From contig NZ_BDBH01000001.1 in NCBI RefSeq assembly GCF_001612885.1, positions 124,001-188,000 on the forward strand: DNA of 64,000 nt, written 5' to 3'. The translations under genes were made by a program, and so were the position numbers. Under the pieces are notes generated by a model. The model did not search any database and was not told where the DNA came from. It worked only from the letters and a program-made list of their open reading frames with translations. Positions 34,315 to 44,700 of this stretch are shown piece by piece. Every line of letters begins with the position of its first letter. Within the stretch, counting starts at the first letter, position 1. This DNA comes from Nocardia harenae NBRC 108248. Lineage in GTDB: Bacteria; Actinomycetota; Actinomycetes; Mycobacteriales; Mycobacteriaceae.

Positions 34315-35532
34315 TCAGCGCAGCGCGCGCGCCAGGTTGGCGTCGAGCGCGCCGAGGAACTCCTCGGTGCTCAGGTACCCCTGGTCCCCGCCGACCAGCG
34401 CGGCCAGATCCTTGGTCATCTGCCCACCCTCGACCGTCTTGATGACGACGTCCTCGAGCGTCTGCGCGAAGCCGATCACCTCGGGGGTGTTGTCCAGCTT
34501 GCCGCGGTGCTCGAGCCCTCGGGTCCAGGCGAAGATCGACGCGATCGGGTTGGTCGACGTCGGCTTGCCCTGCTGGTGCTGGCGGAAGTGCCTGGTGACG
34601 GTGCCGTGCGCGGCCTCGGCCTCGCAGGTCTGGCCGTCCGGGGTGAGCAGCACCGAGGTCATCAGCCCGAGCGAGCCGAAGCCCTGCGCGACGGTGTCGG
34701 ACTGCACGTCGCCGTCGTAGTTCTTGCAGGCCCAGACGTAGCCGCCCTCCCACTTCATGGAGGAGGCGACCATGTCGTCGATGAGCCGGTGCTCGTAGGT
34801 GAGCCCGGCGGCGTCGAACTGACTCTTGAACTCGGCGTCGAACACCTCCTGGAATGTGTCCTTGAACATGCCGTCGTACGCCTTGAGGATGGTGTTCTTG
34901 GTCGACATGTAGACCGGGTAGTTCTGCTGCAGGCCGTAGTTGAACGAGGCCCGCGCGAAATCCTCGATGGACTTCTTGAAGTTGTACATGCCCATGACGA
35001 CGCCGCCGTCCTCCGGCATCTTCACGACCTCGTGCACGATCGGCTCGCTGCCGTCCTCCGGGGTGAAGGTGAGCGTGACCGTGCCTGCCTGGAACACCTT
35101 GAAGTCGGTGGCGCGGTACTGGTCGCCGAAGGCGTGGCGGCCGATGATGATCGGCTTGGTCCAGCCGGGGACCAGCCGCGGGACGTTGGAGATGATGATC
35201 GGCGCGCGGAAGATCGTGCCACCGAGGATGTTGCGGATGGTGCCGTTCGGCGACCGCCACATCTTCTTCAGCCCGAATTCCTCGACCCGCGCCTCGTCCG
35301 GGGTGATCGTGGCGCACTTGACACCGACACCGTGGCGCTTGATCGCCTCGGCGGCGTCAACGGTGACCTGGTCATCGGTCTTGTCGCGGTACTCGATGCC
35401 GAGGTCGTAGTACTCGAGGTTCACGTCGAGGTACGGGTGGATCAGCTTGTCCTTGATGAACTGCCAGATGATCCGCGTCATCTCGTCGCCGTCGAGCTCT
35501 ACGACGGTGCCTTCAACCTTGATCTTGGACAT
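34315..35532 (-). CDS. icd: NADP-dependent isocitrate dehydrogenase, homodimeric eukaryote-like type
   Basis: A TCA-cycle enzyme converting isocitrate to 2-oxoglutarate with NADPH production in the cytosol. 405 residues, the length of the dimeric eukaryote-like (M. tuberculosis Icd-1) class rather than the about 740-aa monomeric class. Signatures include the N-terminal [14 protein letters not shown], the substrate loop [16 protein letters not shown], metal-binding YDGDVQSD, and the coenzyme region [17 protein letters not shown]. Start ATG 35532 has AGGAGG upstream on the minus strand. It is divergent from metY, and from memory this pairing also exists in M. tuberculosis. Confidence 0.96.
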   Translation of the reverse strand: MSKIKVEGTVVELDGDEMTRIIWQFIKDKLIHPYLDVNLEYYDLGIEYRDKTDDQVTVDAAEAIKRHGVGVKCATITPDEARVEEFGLKKMWRSPNGTIRNILGGTIFRAPIIISNVPRLVPGWTKPIIIGRHAFGDQYRATDFKVFQAGTVTLTFTPEDGSEPIVHEVVKMPEDGGVVMGMYNFKKSIEDFARASFNYGLQQNYPVYMSTKNTILKAYDGMFKDTFQEVFDAEFKSQFDAAGLTYEHRLIDDMVASSMKWEGGYVWACKNYDGDVQSDTVAQGFGSLGLMTSVLLTPDGQTCEAEAAHGTVTRHFRQHQQGKPTSTNPIASIFAWTRGLEHRGKLDNTPEVIGFAQTLEDVVIKTVEGGQMTKDLAALVGGDQGYLSTEEFLGALDANLARALR

Positions 35533-35932
35533 GGATCTTCGTGTCCTCCTAGGGTGTGTGCCCTCATTGCACGGCCAGGCGAACACGCTTGTGAGCGGAC
35601 CCCAGCTGTCCAACAGACAACGTCTATGTCCCGCTTGGTCGGCGAGACCCTGTGGTGCAAACAAGACAAGCGTACTGCTGCCCGACCTCGCATTGCACGG
35701 CGAGGGTCGCCCCTTCGGGGACCCCGGTTCGTTACCAGCGAGTAGGTCCGGCGTGACCGAGGACACGCCCCTTGCTCACCGTTCGAGCCTACGACGAGAC
35801 CCGCGGGTGGCGCAGCACCCACCCGTCCGGACGGCAAAGAAAGCCCTGTGACCGCATTCACAGCGGTCACCTGTGGATAACTCCGCGGACGGGTTCGATC
35901 GGCAGACCTCGGTCCGGTTACCATGTCGAACA
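35533..35932. other. Intergenic region between icd and the metY riboswitch, no gene seen
   Basis: About 400 bp without a credible gene. It holds two copies of CATTGCACGGC (from 35569 and 35692), an inverted repeat GTGACCGC/GCGGTCAC (35848-35855 and 35863-35870), and a small CCCC-TTCG-GGG hairpin near 35710. These probably include the promoter of the metY leader and of the divergent icd gene. Confidence 0.6.
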
Positions 35933-36011
35933 GGTCATGAGTGCCAGCGCGAAGCCCCGGCTCGCTGGCCGGCAACCCTCCAGCAGCGGCGGGGTGCTCC
36001 GGGTGATGACC
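35933..36011 (+). ncRNA. SAM-IV riboswitch upstream of metY-metX
   Basis: S-adenosylmethionine-binding leader. The closing stem pairs GGTCAT (35933-35938) with ATGACC (36006-36011). The core carries the conserved GAGTGCCAGCG, AAGCCCCGGC, GCTGGCCGGCAACCCTCC and GGGGTGC elements in family order. SAM-IV riboswitches occur in actinobacteria in front of methionine/sulfur genes such as metY. A further hairpin (36014-36032) and the Shine-Dalgarno (GGAGG within 36045-36051) follow. When SAM is high, methionine synthesis through metY/metX should be reduced. Confidence 0.9.
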
Positions 36012-36057
36012 CGGCTCCCGACGGCCGGGAGCAAGCGCGCTTTCCTGGAGGTAACAC

Positions 36058-37374
36058 GTGACCGAGACGACCGACCCCGCCCAGAACTGGTCCTTCGAGA
36101 CCAAGCAGATCCACGCGGGTCAGGCCCCCGACGGCAGCACCAGCGCCCGCGCGCTGCCGATCTACCAGACCACCTCCTACACCTTCCGCGACACCGCGCA
36201 CGCCGCGGCGCTCTTCGGCCTCGCCGAGCCGGGCAATATCTACACCCGGATCATGAACCCCACCCAGGACGTGGTGGAGCAGCGAATCGCGGCCCTGGAG
36301 GGCGGCGTCGCGGCGCTGCTCGTCGCCTCCGGCCAGGCCGCCGAGACCTTCGCGATCCTGAACGTCGCGAACGCCGGCGACCACATCGTCTCCAGCCCGC
36401 ACCTCTACGGCGGCACCTACAACCTCTTCCACTACACCCTGCCCAAGCTCGGCATCGCGGTCTCCTTCGTGGCCGACCCGGACGATCTCGAGCAGTGGCG
36501 CGCCGCCGTCCGGCCGAACACCAAGGCGTTCTACGGCGAGACCATCGCCAACCCGAGCAGCGCCATCCTCGATCTGCCCGGCATCTCCGCCGTCGCGCAC
36601 GGCGCGGGCGTCCCGCTGATCGTGGACAACACGGTGGCCACCCCGTACCTGCTGCGGCCGCTGGAGCACGGCGCCGACATCGTGGTGCACTCGGCCACCA
36701 AGTACCTGGGCGGGCACGGCGCCGCCATCGCCGGGGCGATCGTGGACGGCGGCGCCTTCGACTGGACCGGCAAGACCGAGTCCGGCGAGGATCGCTTCCC
36801 CGGCTTCACCACCCCGGACCCCAGCTACCACGGCGCGATCTTCGCCGACCTGGGCGCGCCCGCCTTCGCGCTCAAGGCGCGGGTGCAGCTGCTGCGCGAC
36901 CTCGGCTCCGCGGTCTCGCCGTTCAACGCCTTCCTGATCAGCCAGGGCATCGAGACGCTGAGCCTGCGCATGGAGCGGCACGTGCGGAACGCGCAGGCGG
37001 TGGCCGAGTTCCTGGCGACGCACCCGGCGGTCACCTCGGTCGCCTACGCCGGGCTGCCCGGCTCGCCCTGGTACGAGCGCGGCAAGCAGCTGACGCCGAT
37101 GGGCGCGGGCGCGGTGATCGCCTTCGAGCTGAAAGGCGGCGTCGAGGCGGGGAAGAAGTTCGTGGACGCGCTGACGCTGCACAGCCACGTCGCCAATATC
37201 GGCGATGTGCGCTCGCTGGTGATCCACCCGGCCTCCACCACGCACTCCCAGCTCACCCCCGACGAGCAGGCGAGCTCCGGCGTCACGCCGGGGCTGGTCC
37301 GGCTGGCCGTCGGGATCGAGGGGCTGGAGGACATCCTGACCGACCTGCGCGCGGGCTTCGACGCGGCGTCATGA
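36058..37374 (+). CDS. metY: O-acetylhomoserine sulfhydrylase (bifunctional OAH/OAS type)
   Basis: A PLP enzyme that makes homocysteine from O-acetylhomoserine and sulfide, the direct sulfurylation route to methionine. 438 residues. Family marks: the PLP lysine in [24 protein letters not shown] before it, and the N-terminal [13 protein letters not shown] start at 36058 with GGAGG 8 nt upstream, directly after the SAM-IV riboswitch. The last codons overlap the metX start (ATGA), so the two are translationally coupled and supply substrate and enzyme of the same pathway. Confidence 0.95.
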   Translation: MTETTDPAQNWSFETKQIHAGQAPDGSTSARALPIYQTTSYTFRDTAHAAALFGLAEPGNIYTRIMNPTQDVVEQRIAALEGGVAALLVASGQAAETFAILNVANAGDHIVSSPHLYGGTYNLFHYTLPKLGIAVSFVADPDDLEQWRAAVRPNTKAFYGETIANPSSAILDLPGISAVAHGAGVPLIVDNTVATPYLLRPLEHGADIVVHSATKYLGGHGAAIAGAIVDGGAFDWTGKTESGEDRFPGFTTPDPSYHGAIFADLGAPAFALKARVQLLRDLGSAVSPFNAFLISQGIETLSLRMERHVRNAQAVAEFLATHPAVTSVAYAGLPGSPWYERGKQLTPMGAGAVIAFELKGGVEAGKKFVDALTLHSHVANIGDVRSLVIHPASTTHSQLTPDEQASSGVTPGLVRLAVGIEGLEDILTDLRAGFDAAS

Positions 37375-38498
37375 CCGTGGGTACCGAATCGAGCACCGTC
37401 CGGCTCCCACCGCCGGACGGCACCTACGGCGTGCTCCCGGTGGGCGACGTCAAGCTGGAGAACGGCGCCGTCGTCCCCGACGTGCGGCTGGCCGTGCAGC
37501 GCTGGGGCGAGCTCTCCCCCGCGCTGGACAATGTGATCCTGATCGAGCACGCGCTGACCGGCGACGCGCACGTCGCGAGCGCCCCCGACAACCCGGCCCC
37601 CGGCTGGTGGGAGGGCATGGTCGGCCCCGGCGCCCCGCTGGACACCGACGAGTGGTGCGTGATCGCCACCAATGTGCTCGGCGGCTGCAAGGGCAGCACC
37701 GGCCCCGCCGCCCCCGCGCCCGACGGGAAGCCGTGGGGCAGCCGGTTCCCGGACATCTCCATCCGCGACCAGGTGACCGCCGAGGTCGCGCTGGCCGACC
37801 TGCTCGGCATCGACCGGCTGGCCGCCGCGATCGGCGGGTCGATGGGCGGCATGCGGGTGCTGGAGTGGATGGTCGGCAGGCCGGAGCGGGTGGCGGCGGC
37901 GCTGGTGCTCGCCGTCGGAGCGCGCGCCACCGCGGATCAGATCGGCACCCAGACCACGCAGATCGCCGCCATCGTCGGCGACCCGGGCTGGCAGGGCGGC
38001 GAGTACCACGGCACCGGCACCGCGCCGGTCACCGGGCTCGCCGTCGCCCGGCGCATCGCGCACCTCAGCTACCGCACCGAGGCCGAGCTGGACCACCGCT
38101 TCGAGAACCTGCCGCAGGGCGGCGAGGATCCGTGGCACGGCGGCAGGTACGCGGTGCAGAGCTATCTGGAGCACCAGGCGGAGAAGCTGGTGGCGCGGTT
38201 CGACGCCGCCACCTACGTGCTGCTCTCCGAGGCCATGAACCGCCACGATGTCGGCCGCGGTCGCGGCGGGGTCGCGGCGGCGCTCGCCTCCACCCCGGTG
38301 CCGTGCGTGGTCGCGGGGGTGGACTCGGACCGGCTGTACCCGCTGCGCACCCAGCGCGAACTCGCCGAGCTGCTGCCCGGCTGCGCGGGGCTGGACATCA
38401 TCCACTCCAGGGACGGCCACGACGGCTTCCTCACCGAGGCCGAGCAGATCGCCACCCTGCTCACCCGCACCGCCGCGCTGGCGCGGGCGAACCGCTAA
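37371..38498 (+). CDS. metX: Homoserine O-acetyltransferase
   Basis: Transfers acetyl from acetyl-CoA to homoserine, the first committed step of methionine synthesis. 375 residues with the alpha/beta-hydrolase-like fold: nucleophile elbow GGSMGGM (Ser), acid in GVDSDRLYP and His in DGHDGFL, forming the triad. HALTGDAHV and [12 protein letters not shown] are family-typical. It starts within the metY stop (ATGA overlap) and shares the riboswitch-controlled transcript. Its stop overlaps the convergent DUF3017 gene by 4 bp. Confidence 0.96.
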   Translation: MTVGTESSTVRLPPPDGTYGVLPVGDVKLENGAVVPDVRLAVQRWGELSPALDNVILIEHALTGDAHVASAPDNPAPGWWEGMVGPGAPLDTDEWCVIATNVLGGCKGSTGPAAPAPDGKPWGSRFPDISIRDQVTAEVALADLLGIDRLAAAIGGSMGGMRVLEWMVGRPERVAAALVLAVGARATADQIGTQTTQIAAIVGDPGWQGGEYHGTGTAPVTGLAVARRIAHLSYRTEAELDHRFENLPQGGEDPWHGGRYAVQSYLEHQAEKLVARFDAATYVLLSEAMNRHDVGRGRGGVAAALASTPVPCVVAGVDSDRLYPLRTQRELAELLPGCAGLDIIHSRDGHDGFLTEAEQIATLLTRTAALARANR

Positions 38499-38818
38499 CC
38501 GACGCCGAGCGTGTTGATGGTGGCGGCGAGGAAGACGATGGTGCTGCCGAGCAGGCTCAGCGCCGCCACGTCGAACGGCTTGCCGCGCACCGCCAACAGC
38601 CCTACCCGCACCGTGGGCAGGCAGAGCCGGAACACCGCGGCGAGCAGCGCCGCGCTGCCGAAGATGAAGGCGCCGCGGCGCCAGCGATCGGAGGCGACGA
38701 AGACGATCGCCACCAGCACGACCAGCCCGACCAGCACCATCGGCAGGTGACAGCGCAGGAACTGCGCGCCCCAGCTGCCGCCTCCGGATTCCTGCCGCGG
38801 TACGGTCGGGTCTGTCAC
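38495..38818 (-). CDS. DUF3017 family small membrane protein
   Basis: 107 residues with three hydrophobic segments ([55 protein letters not shown]), typical of actinobacterial DUF3017 proteins of unknown function. GTG start at 38818, overlapping the stop of the upstream VOC gene (GTGA), so the two are coupled. It is convergent with metX, overlapping it by 4 bp. No catalytic motif is visible. Confidence 0.8.
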   Translation of the reverse strand: MTDPTVPRQESGGGSWGAQFLRCHLPMVLVGLVVLVAIVFVASDRWRRGAFIFGSAALLAAVFRLCLPTVRVGLLAVRGKPFDVAALSLLGSTIVFLAATINTLGVG

Positions 38819-39171
38819 GCCTGCGATTGTGACAGACCCGGCTGGTGCAGCCCGAATCGCACGCCCTGGTCGTCGGTGCAGAAGGCGAAGCGGCCGAAGC
38901 CCTCCGTCTCCGGGCCGGGGTCGTCGGCCGCGCCACCGAGTTCGCGGACGCGCCGCACGGCGGCCTCGATGTCGTCGACGCGGAAGAAGAGGTCGATCCG
39001 GCGGTCCTCGTCGCCGTTGTGCACGCCGCCGCGGACGCCGCCGGTCTCCAGCCAGGCCGGGCCGCCCGGTTTGGTCTCGTGGGTCTTCCAGCCGAGGAGT
39101 CGCTCGTAGAAGGCGCGGGCGCGGGTGGCGTCGGGGACGCCGATCTCGAAGAAGCTCGGTTCACCGGTCAT
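38815..39171 (-). CDS. VOC (glyoxalase/dioxygenase fold) family protein
   Basis: 118 residues. It opens with SFFEIGVPDATRARAFYERLLGW and closes with GRFAFCTDDQGVRFGLHQP, the paired beta-alpha-beta-beta-beta units of the vicinal oxygen chelate fold. Family members include glyoxalase I, resistance proteins and dioxygenases, and neither substrate nor metal ligands can be fixed from sequence. The gene is coupled to the DUF3017 gene (4-bp overlap) and lies 130 bp after the AraC regulator on the same strand, which may control it. Confidence 0.88.
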   Translation of the reverse strand: MTGEPSFFEIGVPDATRARAFYERLLGWKTHETKPGGPAWLETGGVRGGVHNGDEDRRIDLFFRVDDIEAAVRRVRELGGAADDPGPETEGFGRFAFCTDDQGVRFGLHQPGLSQSQA

Positions 39172-39301
39172 CGTGTGGTTCCCTCCGTTTCGGTGGTTCG
39201 CCCGACCCTAGGTTCGCGGTGCTTCGTCCGTCTTGAAGGAATGTTCGCCCGTGTCGGCGGCGCAGCCGCTGGTCGGCGGGCTCGGTATCCCCGCGGCTGC
39301 C

Positions 39302-40099
39302 TCAGCCCCGGTCGGCGGCCCACGCGCTCGGCGGTCGGCCGGCGAACTCGCGGAAGTCACGGGTGAAATGCGCCTGGTCGGCGTAGCCGCAGGCGAGCGC
39401 GATGGCGCTGAGCGGCTGCGGGCGCGGCACGCGGAGCAGCGTGGCGGCGCGCTCGAAGCGGATCACCCGTGCCGCTGCCTTCGGCGTGAGCCCGATCTGG
39501 GCGCGGAACCGGCGCGCCAGGCGCGCCCGGCTCCAGCCGATCTCGGTCAGGATCGTGCCGATCCCCGCCGTCCCGCCGGTGCGCCGCAGGGTGTGCCAGG
39601 CGTACGCGACCTCGGGGTCCGGCTCCCTTCCCCGCTCCGCTGCCCGCCCGAATACCGCGTCGAGCAGCGCGAATCGGCTCGCCGAGTCGGGAGCCGCCGC
39701 GGCTCTTTCCGGCAGCTCCCGGCCGTCCCCACCGAACAACTCCGCCAACCCCACCGCCCGATCGGCCAGCTCGGCCACATCCCCCGCCACCCGATAGAGC
39801 CCGAGCGGCGTCAGCCGGACCTGCACGCAGTGCTGCGCCCCCGCGTGCTCGGTCCGCGTCGGCCCCGAACTCGGCCCCACCGCGAACGCCCGCCAGCTCC
39901 GCCCCACCCCGGGTTCGGCCACGTCGGCCACCAGCAGCGGATCGGCGAACTCCACGATGAGCACCGCCCCGGCATTCGCCGGCTCGTACCGCACCACCGG
40001 CCCATCGGCCCGCTCCCGGAACTCGGCGTACTCGCCGACCAGCCCGGCGAGCGCCGGATGCGGCGACGCCGCGACCACGTCCCAGGAGCTCACGCCCAT
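39302..40099 (-). CDS. AraC family transcriptional regulator
   Basis: About 265 residues from ATG 40099 (MGVSSWDVVAASPHPAL). The longer frame to 40306 adds an unlikely N terminus. The C-terminal 100 residues hold the double HTH: GIGTILTEIGWSRARLARRFRAQIGLTPKAAARVIRFERA and PLSAIALACGYADQAHFTRDFREFAGRPPSAW. The N-terminal part is a cupin-like sensor region. It is transcribed toward the VOC/DUF3017 genes. The effector and regulon are unknown. Confidence 0.9.
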   Translation of the reverse strand: MGVSSWDVVAASPHPALAGLVGEYAEFRERADGPVVRYEPANAGAVLIVEFADPLLVADVAEPGVGRSWRAFAVGPSSGPTRTEHAGAQHCVQVRLTPLGLYRVAGDVAELADRAVGLAELFGGDGRELPERAAAAPDSASRFALLDAVFGRAAERGREPDPEVAYAWHTLRRTGGTAGIGTILTEIGWSRARLARRFRAQIGLTPKAAARVIRFERAATLLRVPRPQPLSAIALACGYADQAHFTRDFREFAGRPPSAWAADRG

Positions 40100-40364
40100 G
40101 CCCCCATCCTGCGCTATGGACCGCCCCGCTGCGCCGCGATCTCTGCACTGAAGGCCATCACCGCTGCCTACGACCACGAGGACCTGCACCGCCCGGTCGA
40201 CCGGCTCACGCTCGTTCGCCGGTCTCATGGCGGCCGAACCCGATCTCGCCGCCGGCTCGGAAGATCCACTCCGCGAGGAACTCTGCGTCATGTCCGCACG
40301 CGGCATGCGACGCCGCTGCGACTGCTGCCGAGCTGACCGGATCGCACCTGGTTGACTACTCCCC

Positions 40365-40829
40365 GTGTTTCATCTGATGTTCCACGAGCCGTGCATTCCG
40401 CCGAATACCGGCAATGCGATCCGCCTGGTCGCGGGGACCGGGTGTGCGCTGCATCTGATCGAGCCGCTCGGGTTCGACCTCTCCGAGGCGAAGCTGCGGC
40501 GGGCGGGGCTGGACTACCACGATCTCGCTTCGGTGCGGGTGCATGCGGATCTGGACGCGGCGTTCGCGTTCATCCGGCCGGAGCGGGTGTGGGCGTTCAG
40601 TACGCAGGGGGAGGTGCGGTATACGGATGTGGCGTATCAGCCGGAGGATGTGCTGCTGTTCGGGACCGAGCCGACGGGGTTGCCGGAGGAGGTGCTCGCC
40701 GATCCGCGGGTGACGGCGCGGGTACGGATTCCGCTGGTGCCGGGGCGGCGGTCGATGAACCTGTCGAACGCGGCCGCGGTGACGGTGTACGAGGCGTGGC
40801 GGCAGCAGGGGTTTTCCGGCGGGGTCTAG
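40365..40829 (+). CDS. trmL: tRNA (cytidine/uridine-34 2'-O)-methyltransferase, SPOUT family
   Basis: 154 residues. The SPOUT knot motifs are intact: PCIPPNTGNAIRL (motif 1), LLFGTEPTGLPEEV (motif 2) and IPLVPGRRSMNLSNAAAVTVYEAWRQ (motif 3), which binds SAM and distinguishes TrmL. It methylates the ribose at the wobble position of certain leucine tRNAs in other bacteria. GTG start at 40365 has no strong Shine-Dalgarno, and an ATG four codons on is an alternative. The 265 bp between it and the AraC start hold no gene I can support. Confidence 0.9.
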   Translation: MFHLMFHEPCIPPNTGNAIRLVAGTGCALHLIEPLGFDLSEAKLRRAGLDYHDLASVRVHADLDAAFAFIRPERVWAFSTQGEVRYTDVAYQPEDVLLFGTEPTGLPEEVLADPRVTARVRIPLVPGRRSMNLSNAAAVTVYEAWRQQGFSGGV

Positions 40830-40869
40830 GTGATCTCGAAGCGTTCGTGGCGGGAGGTCGCGCCCGCGG

Positions 40870-41772
40870 TCAGGCGCGCGGGGCCGCGGAACGGCGGCGG
40901 CGGACAGCGCGGACCACCGCGAAGATCAGCCCGCCGAGCACAGCGAGGAAGGCCAGGGTGGGCAGCGCTTTGCCGGTGAAGACGACCGCGTCGCCGAGCC
41001 AGTCGACCAGACCGTTCCACCCGGCGACGATGCCGCCCCAGAAGCTGGTCGGCTCGTCGTCCTCCTCCGGATTCGCGGCGGGGGTGGTGACCGCGATGCT
41101 CAAGGTGGAGAGCGCGACCTGATCGTCGAGGAGCCGCTTCTGCGAGACGAGGCTGTCCAGCTCGCCCTGGCGAGAAGAGAGCGCCTGCTCGGCGGCGATG
41201 AGGTCGGCGGTGTTGGTGGCGCCCGCGATGAGGGCGCGCAGGCGGTCGACCGAGGTCTGCAGGGCGCGGATGCGGGCGTCCAGGTCTTCCCACTGCATGG
41301 TGACGTCGGCGCGGTTCAGGCTGACCCGGGTGACCCGGCCGACCTGGCCGAGGCCGTCGACGAAGGCGTCGGTGCGGTCGCTCGGCACCCGGACGGTGAG
41401 CGCGGCGCTCGGCCCCTGCGGCAGGGGGCGGTAGCCGGACTCGTTCTCGTCGGTGCGCGGCTGCTCGGTGCGGCTGTCCACCCGGCCGTCGAGGGCGCGG
41501 ACCCGGTCGGCGATCACCCCGGCGGCGGCGATGGGGTCGTCGGCGACCAGTGCGACGTCGCCGGTGACGACCTCCTTGCGCGCGGTGTCCGGCGCCTGCT
41601 CGTTGTCCGATGGCGCGGGGGCGCCCTGCTCGCGGAGCCCGGGCGGGCTCACGGCGGGCGCGGCGATCGAGGAATCGGGGGCACCCGAACCACTTTCGGC
41701 CCCGTCCGCGCCGCAGCCGACGAGCAGAGCGAGCCCGAGCAGCCCCGCGCAGAACACCGCAACCTTCCGCAT
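40870..41772 (-). CDS. DUF4349 domain lipoprotein
   Basis: 300 residues. Lipobox LLVGC near residue 20 marks a lipoprotein. A Ser/Pro/Glu-rich spacer precedes the DUF4349 core (VTGDVALVADDPIAAAGVIADRVRALDGRVDS to a coiled coil, DLDARIRALQTSVDRLRALIAGA). A C-terminal TM helix (ALPTLAFLAVLGGLIFAVVRAV) and an RRRR tail follow. The protein is therefore held at the outer membrane face at both ends. Function is unknown. It lies 21 bp after dnaE2 on the same strand and could be co-transcribed. Confidence 0.85.
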   Translation of the reverse strand: MRKVAVFCAGLLGLALLVGCGADGAESGSGAPDSSIAAPAVSPPGLREQGAPAPSDNEQAPDTARKEVVTGDVALVADDPIAAAGVIADRVRALDGRVDSRTEQPRTDENESGYRPLPQGPSAALTVRVPSDRTDAFVDGLGQVGRVTRVSLNRADVTMQWEDLDARIRALQTSVDRLRALIAGATNTADLIAAEQALSSRQGELDSLVSQKRLLDDQVALSTLSIAVTTPAANPEEDDEPTSFWGGIVAGWNGLVDWLGDAVVFTGKALPTLAFLAVLGGLIFAVVRAVRRRRSAAPRA

Positions 41773-41793
41773 GCCCCGCAGCGTAGCGGGCCG

Positions 41794-44700
41794 CTACCGG
41801 AAGTCCCGCGACTTCGATGCCATCCGCAGGTCCAGCGGCTGCAGATGCTCGGCCACCACGCTCACCGCGCCCTCGGCGTTCTGCACGAGGCCGCGCACGA
41901 TCAGCGCGGAAGCGCTCTGCGCGAGCCTGCGGTGCCGCTGCCACAGCCCCACCGAGCAGACCACGTTCACCATGCCGGTCTCGTCCTCCAGGTTCATGAA
42001 GGTCACCCCGCCCGCGGTGGCGGGGCGCTGCCGGTGCGTCACCGCGCCCGCCACCAGCACCCGGGTGCCGTCGCGCACCTCGAGCAGCTCGGCGGCGGGG
42101 CGCACGTCGAGGCTGTCCAGGTAGGCGCGGAGGAACTCGGTGGGGTAGCTGTCCGGGGAGACGCCGGTGGCCCAGACGTCGGCGGCGGCCAGCTCCAGCC
42201 CGCTCATGCCGGGCAGCGCGGGCGCTGCGGTGGCGGCGCCGATGCCGGGCAGCCGGTCCGGGCGCTCCCCCGCCGCGGCGCCCGCCGCCCAGAGCGCGGA
42301 GCGCCGCGGCCCGGCCAGTGCGCCGAGCGCGCCCGCGGTGGCCAGCGACTCCGCCTGCGGCACGGTGAGTTCCACGCGGCCGGTGAGGTCGGTGAAGGAG
42401 GTGTAGGGGCCGCCTTCTTCGCGCGCGGCGACGATCCGGGCGGCCAGCTCGTCGCCGATGTGCCGCACCGCGGCCAGCCCAAGCCGCACCTCGGTGCCGC
42501 GCCGCTCCAGGGTGGGCTCGGCGCGGCCGGCGTTCACGTCCGGGCCGTGCACCACGACGCCGTGCCTGCGGGCATCGGCGACCAGCGACTGCGGCGAGTA
42601 GAACCCCATGGGCTGGGCGCGCAGCAGCCCGGCGCAGAACGCCGCCGGATAGTGCAGCTTGAACCACGCGGAGTAGAAGACCAGCGCCGCGAAGCTCTGC
42701 GAATGGCTCTCCGGGAAACCGAAATTCGCGAAGGCGTACATCTGCTCATAGATCCGCTCGGCCACCTCGCCGGTAATGCCGTGGCGCGCCCGCATCCCGG
42801 CGAAGAGCCGCTCCCTGAGCCGCTCCATCCTGGCCTTGGAGCGCTTGGAGCCCATGGCCCGGCGCAACTCGTCGGCCTCGGCGGCGGTGAACCCGGCGAC
42901 GTCGACGGCGAGCTGCATGAGCTGCTCCTGGAAGAGCGGCACCCCGTAGGTGCGTTCGAGGGTGGGGCGCAGCGCCTCGTGGTCGAGCTGGTAGGGCTCG
43001 CCGTTGCGGCGGCGGATGTAGGGGTGCACCGAGCCGCCCTGGATCGGGCCGGGGCGGATGAGCGCGACCTCGACCACCAGGTCGTAGAACTCGCGCGGCT
43101 TCAGCCGGGGCAGCGTCGCCATCTGCGCCCGCGACTCCACCTGGAAGACGCCGACGGAATCGGCCCTGGCCAGCATGGCGTAGACGGCGGGCTCGCCGAG
43201 ATCGATGGCGTGCAGCTCCACGGTCTCGCCGATGTGCTCGCCCACCAGGTCGATCATGTAGTGCAGCGCGGAGAGCATGCCGAGCCCGAGCAGGTCGAAT
43301 TTCACCAGGTCGATGGCGGCGCAATCGTCCTTGTCCCACTGCAGCACGCTGCGGCCCGCCATCCGGGCCCACTCCACCGGGCAGACGTCGGCGATCGGCC
43401 GGTCGCAGATCACCATGCCGCCGGAGTGGATGCCGAGGTGCCTCGGCAGCCCCTCCAGCTCGGACGCCAGCTCGAGCACGTCGGCGGGAATGTCGGTGCC
43501 GGTCTCGGCGGCCACCCCCGACCACCGGCTCACCTGTTTGCTCCAGGCGTCCTGCTGGCCGGGCGAGAAGCCCAGCGCCCGCGCGGCGTCCCGCACCGCC
43601 GATTTGCCGCGGTAGGTGATCACATTCGCCACCTGCGCCGCGTTCTCCCGGCCGTACCTGGTGTAGACGTGCTGGATGGCCTCCTCCCTGCGGTCGGACT
43701 CGATATCGAGGTCGATGTCGGGCGGGCCGTCCCGCTCGGGCGCGAGGAAGCGCTCGAAGAGCAGGTGGTTGCCGACCGGGTCGACATTGGTGATGCCGAT
43801 GGCGTAGCAGACGGCGGAGTTCGCCGCCGAGCCCCGGCCCTGGCAGAGGATGCCGTTGCGGTGGCAGAAGTCCACGATGTCGTGCACCACCAGGAAGTAG
43901 CCGGGGAACTTCATCCGGCCGATCACCGCGAGTTCGTGCTCGATCTGCGCGTAGGCGGGCTCGTTCTCCGCGCGCGGGCCGTAGCGCTTCGCCGCCCCCC
44001 GATAGCTCAGCTCGCGCAGCCAGGACAGCTCGTCGTGGCCGGGCGGTACCTCGAAGGGGGGCAGCGTGGGGGCGATGAGCCGCAGGTCGAAGGCGCACTC
44101 GCGCCCCAGCTCGGCGGCGTGCGCCACGGCGGCCGGGCAGTCGGCGAAGAGCCCGGCCATCTCGGCGCCGGAGCGCAGGTGCGCACCGCCGGCCGCGGCC
44201 AGCCAGCCCGCCATCTCGTCCAGCCCGCGGTTGGCCCGGATGGCGGCCAGCGCCATGGCGCGGCGGCGGTGCGCGGGAGCGGCGAAGTGCGCGCCGGTGG
44301 TGGCGAGCACCGGCACCCCGGCCCGGTCGGCCAGCGCGATGAGCAGGGCATTGCGCTCGTCGTCCTCCGGGATGCCGTGGTGGGTGAGCTCGACGCTCAC
44401 CCGATCGGCGCCGAAGCGCTCCATCAGGTCGCGCAGCGCGGCCTCGGCGCGCGGGGTGCGGGTGTCGCGGGCGAGCACGTCGAGCGCGAGGGCGCGGCGC
44501 ACCGTGCCTTTACGGCAGCCCGTGAGGATGTGCCAGTGGCCGCCCGCCGCGGCGGTGAGCGCGTCCAGGTCGTAGCGAAGGATGCCCTTCTCGCCCGCCG
44601 CCAGGTGCGCGGCGGCGACCTCGCGGGAGAGCCTGCGATACCCCTCGGCGCCGCGGGCGAGGACGAGCAGGTGCGGCCCGGCCGGGTCGGGCTCGCCGGT

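Noticed and set aside
35616..35640. McbR-like site (AGAC...GTCT) in the icd-metY gap
   Set aside because: The half-sites are too close together compared with the TAGAC-N6-GTCTA pattern I know for McbR, so it is not claimed.
40100..40364. Possible small gene in the gap between the araC-like gene and trmL
   Set aside because: Only short GC-rich frames without a ribosome site or recognisable composition.
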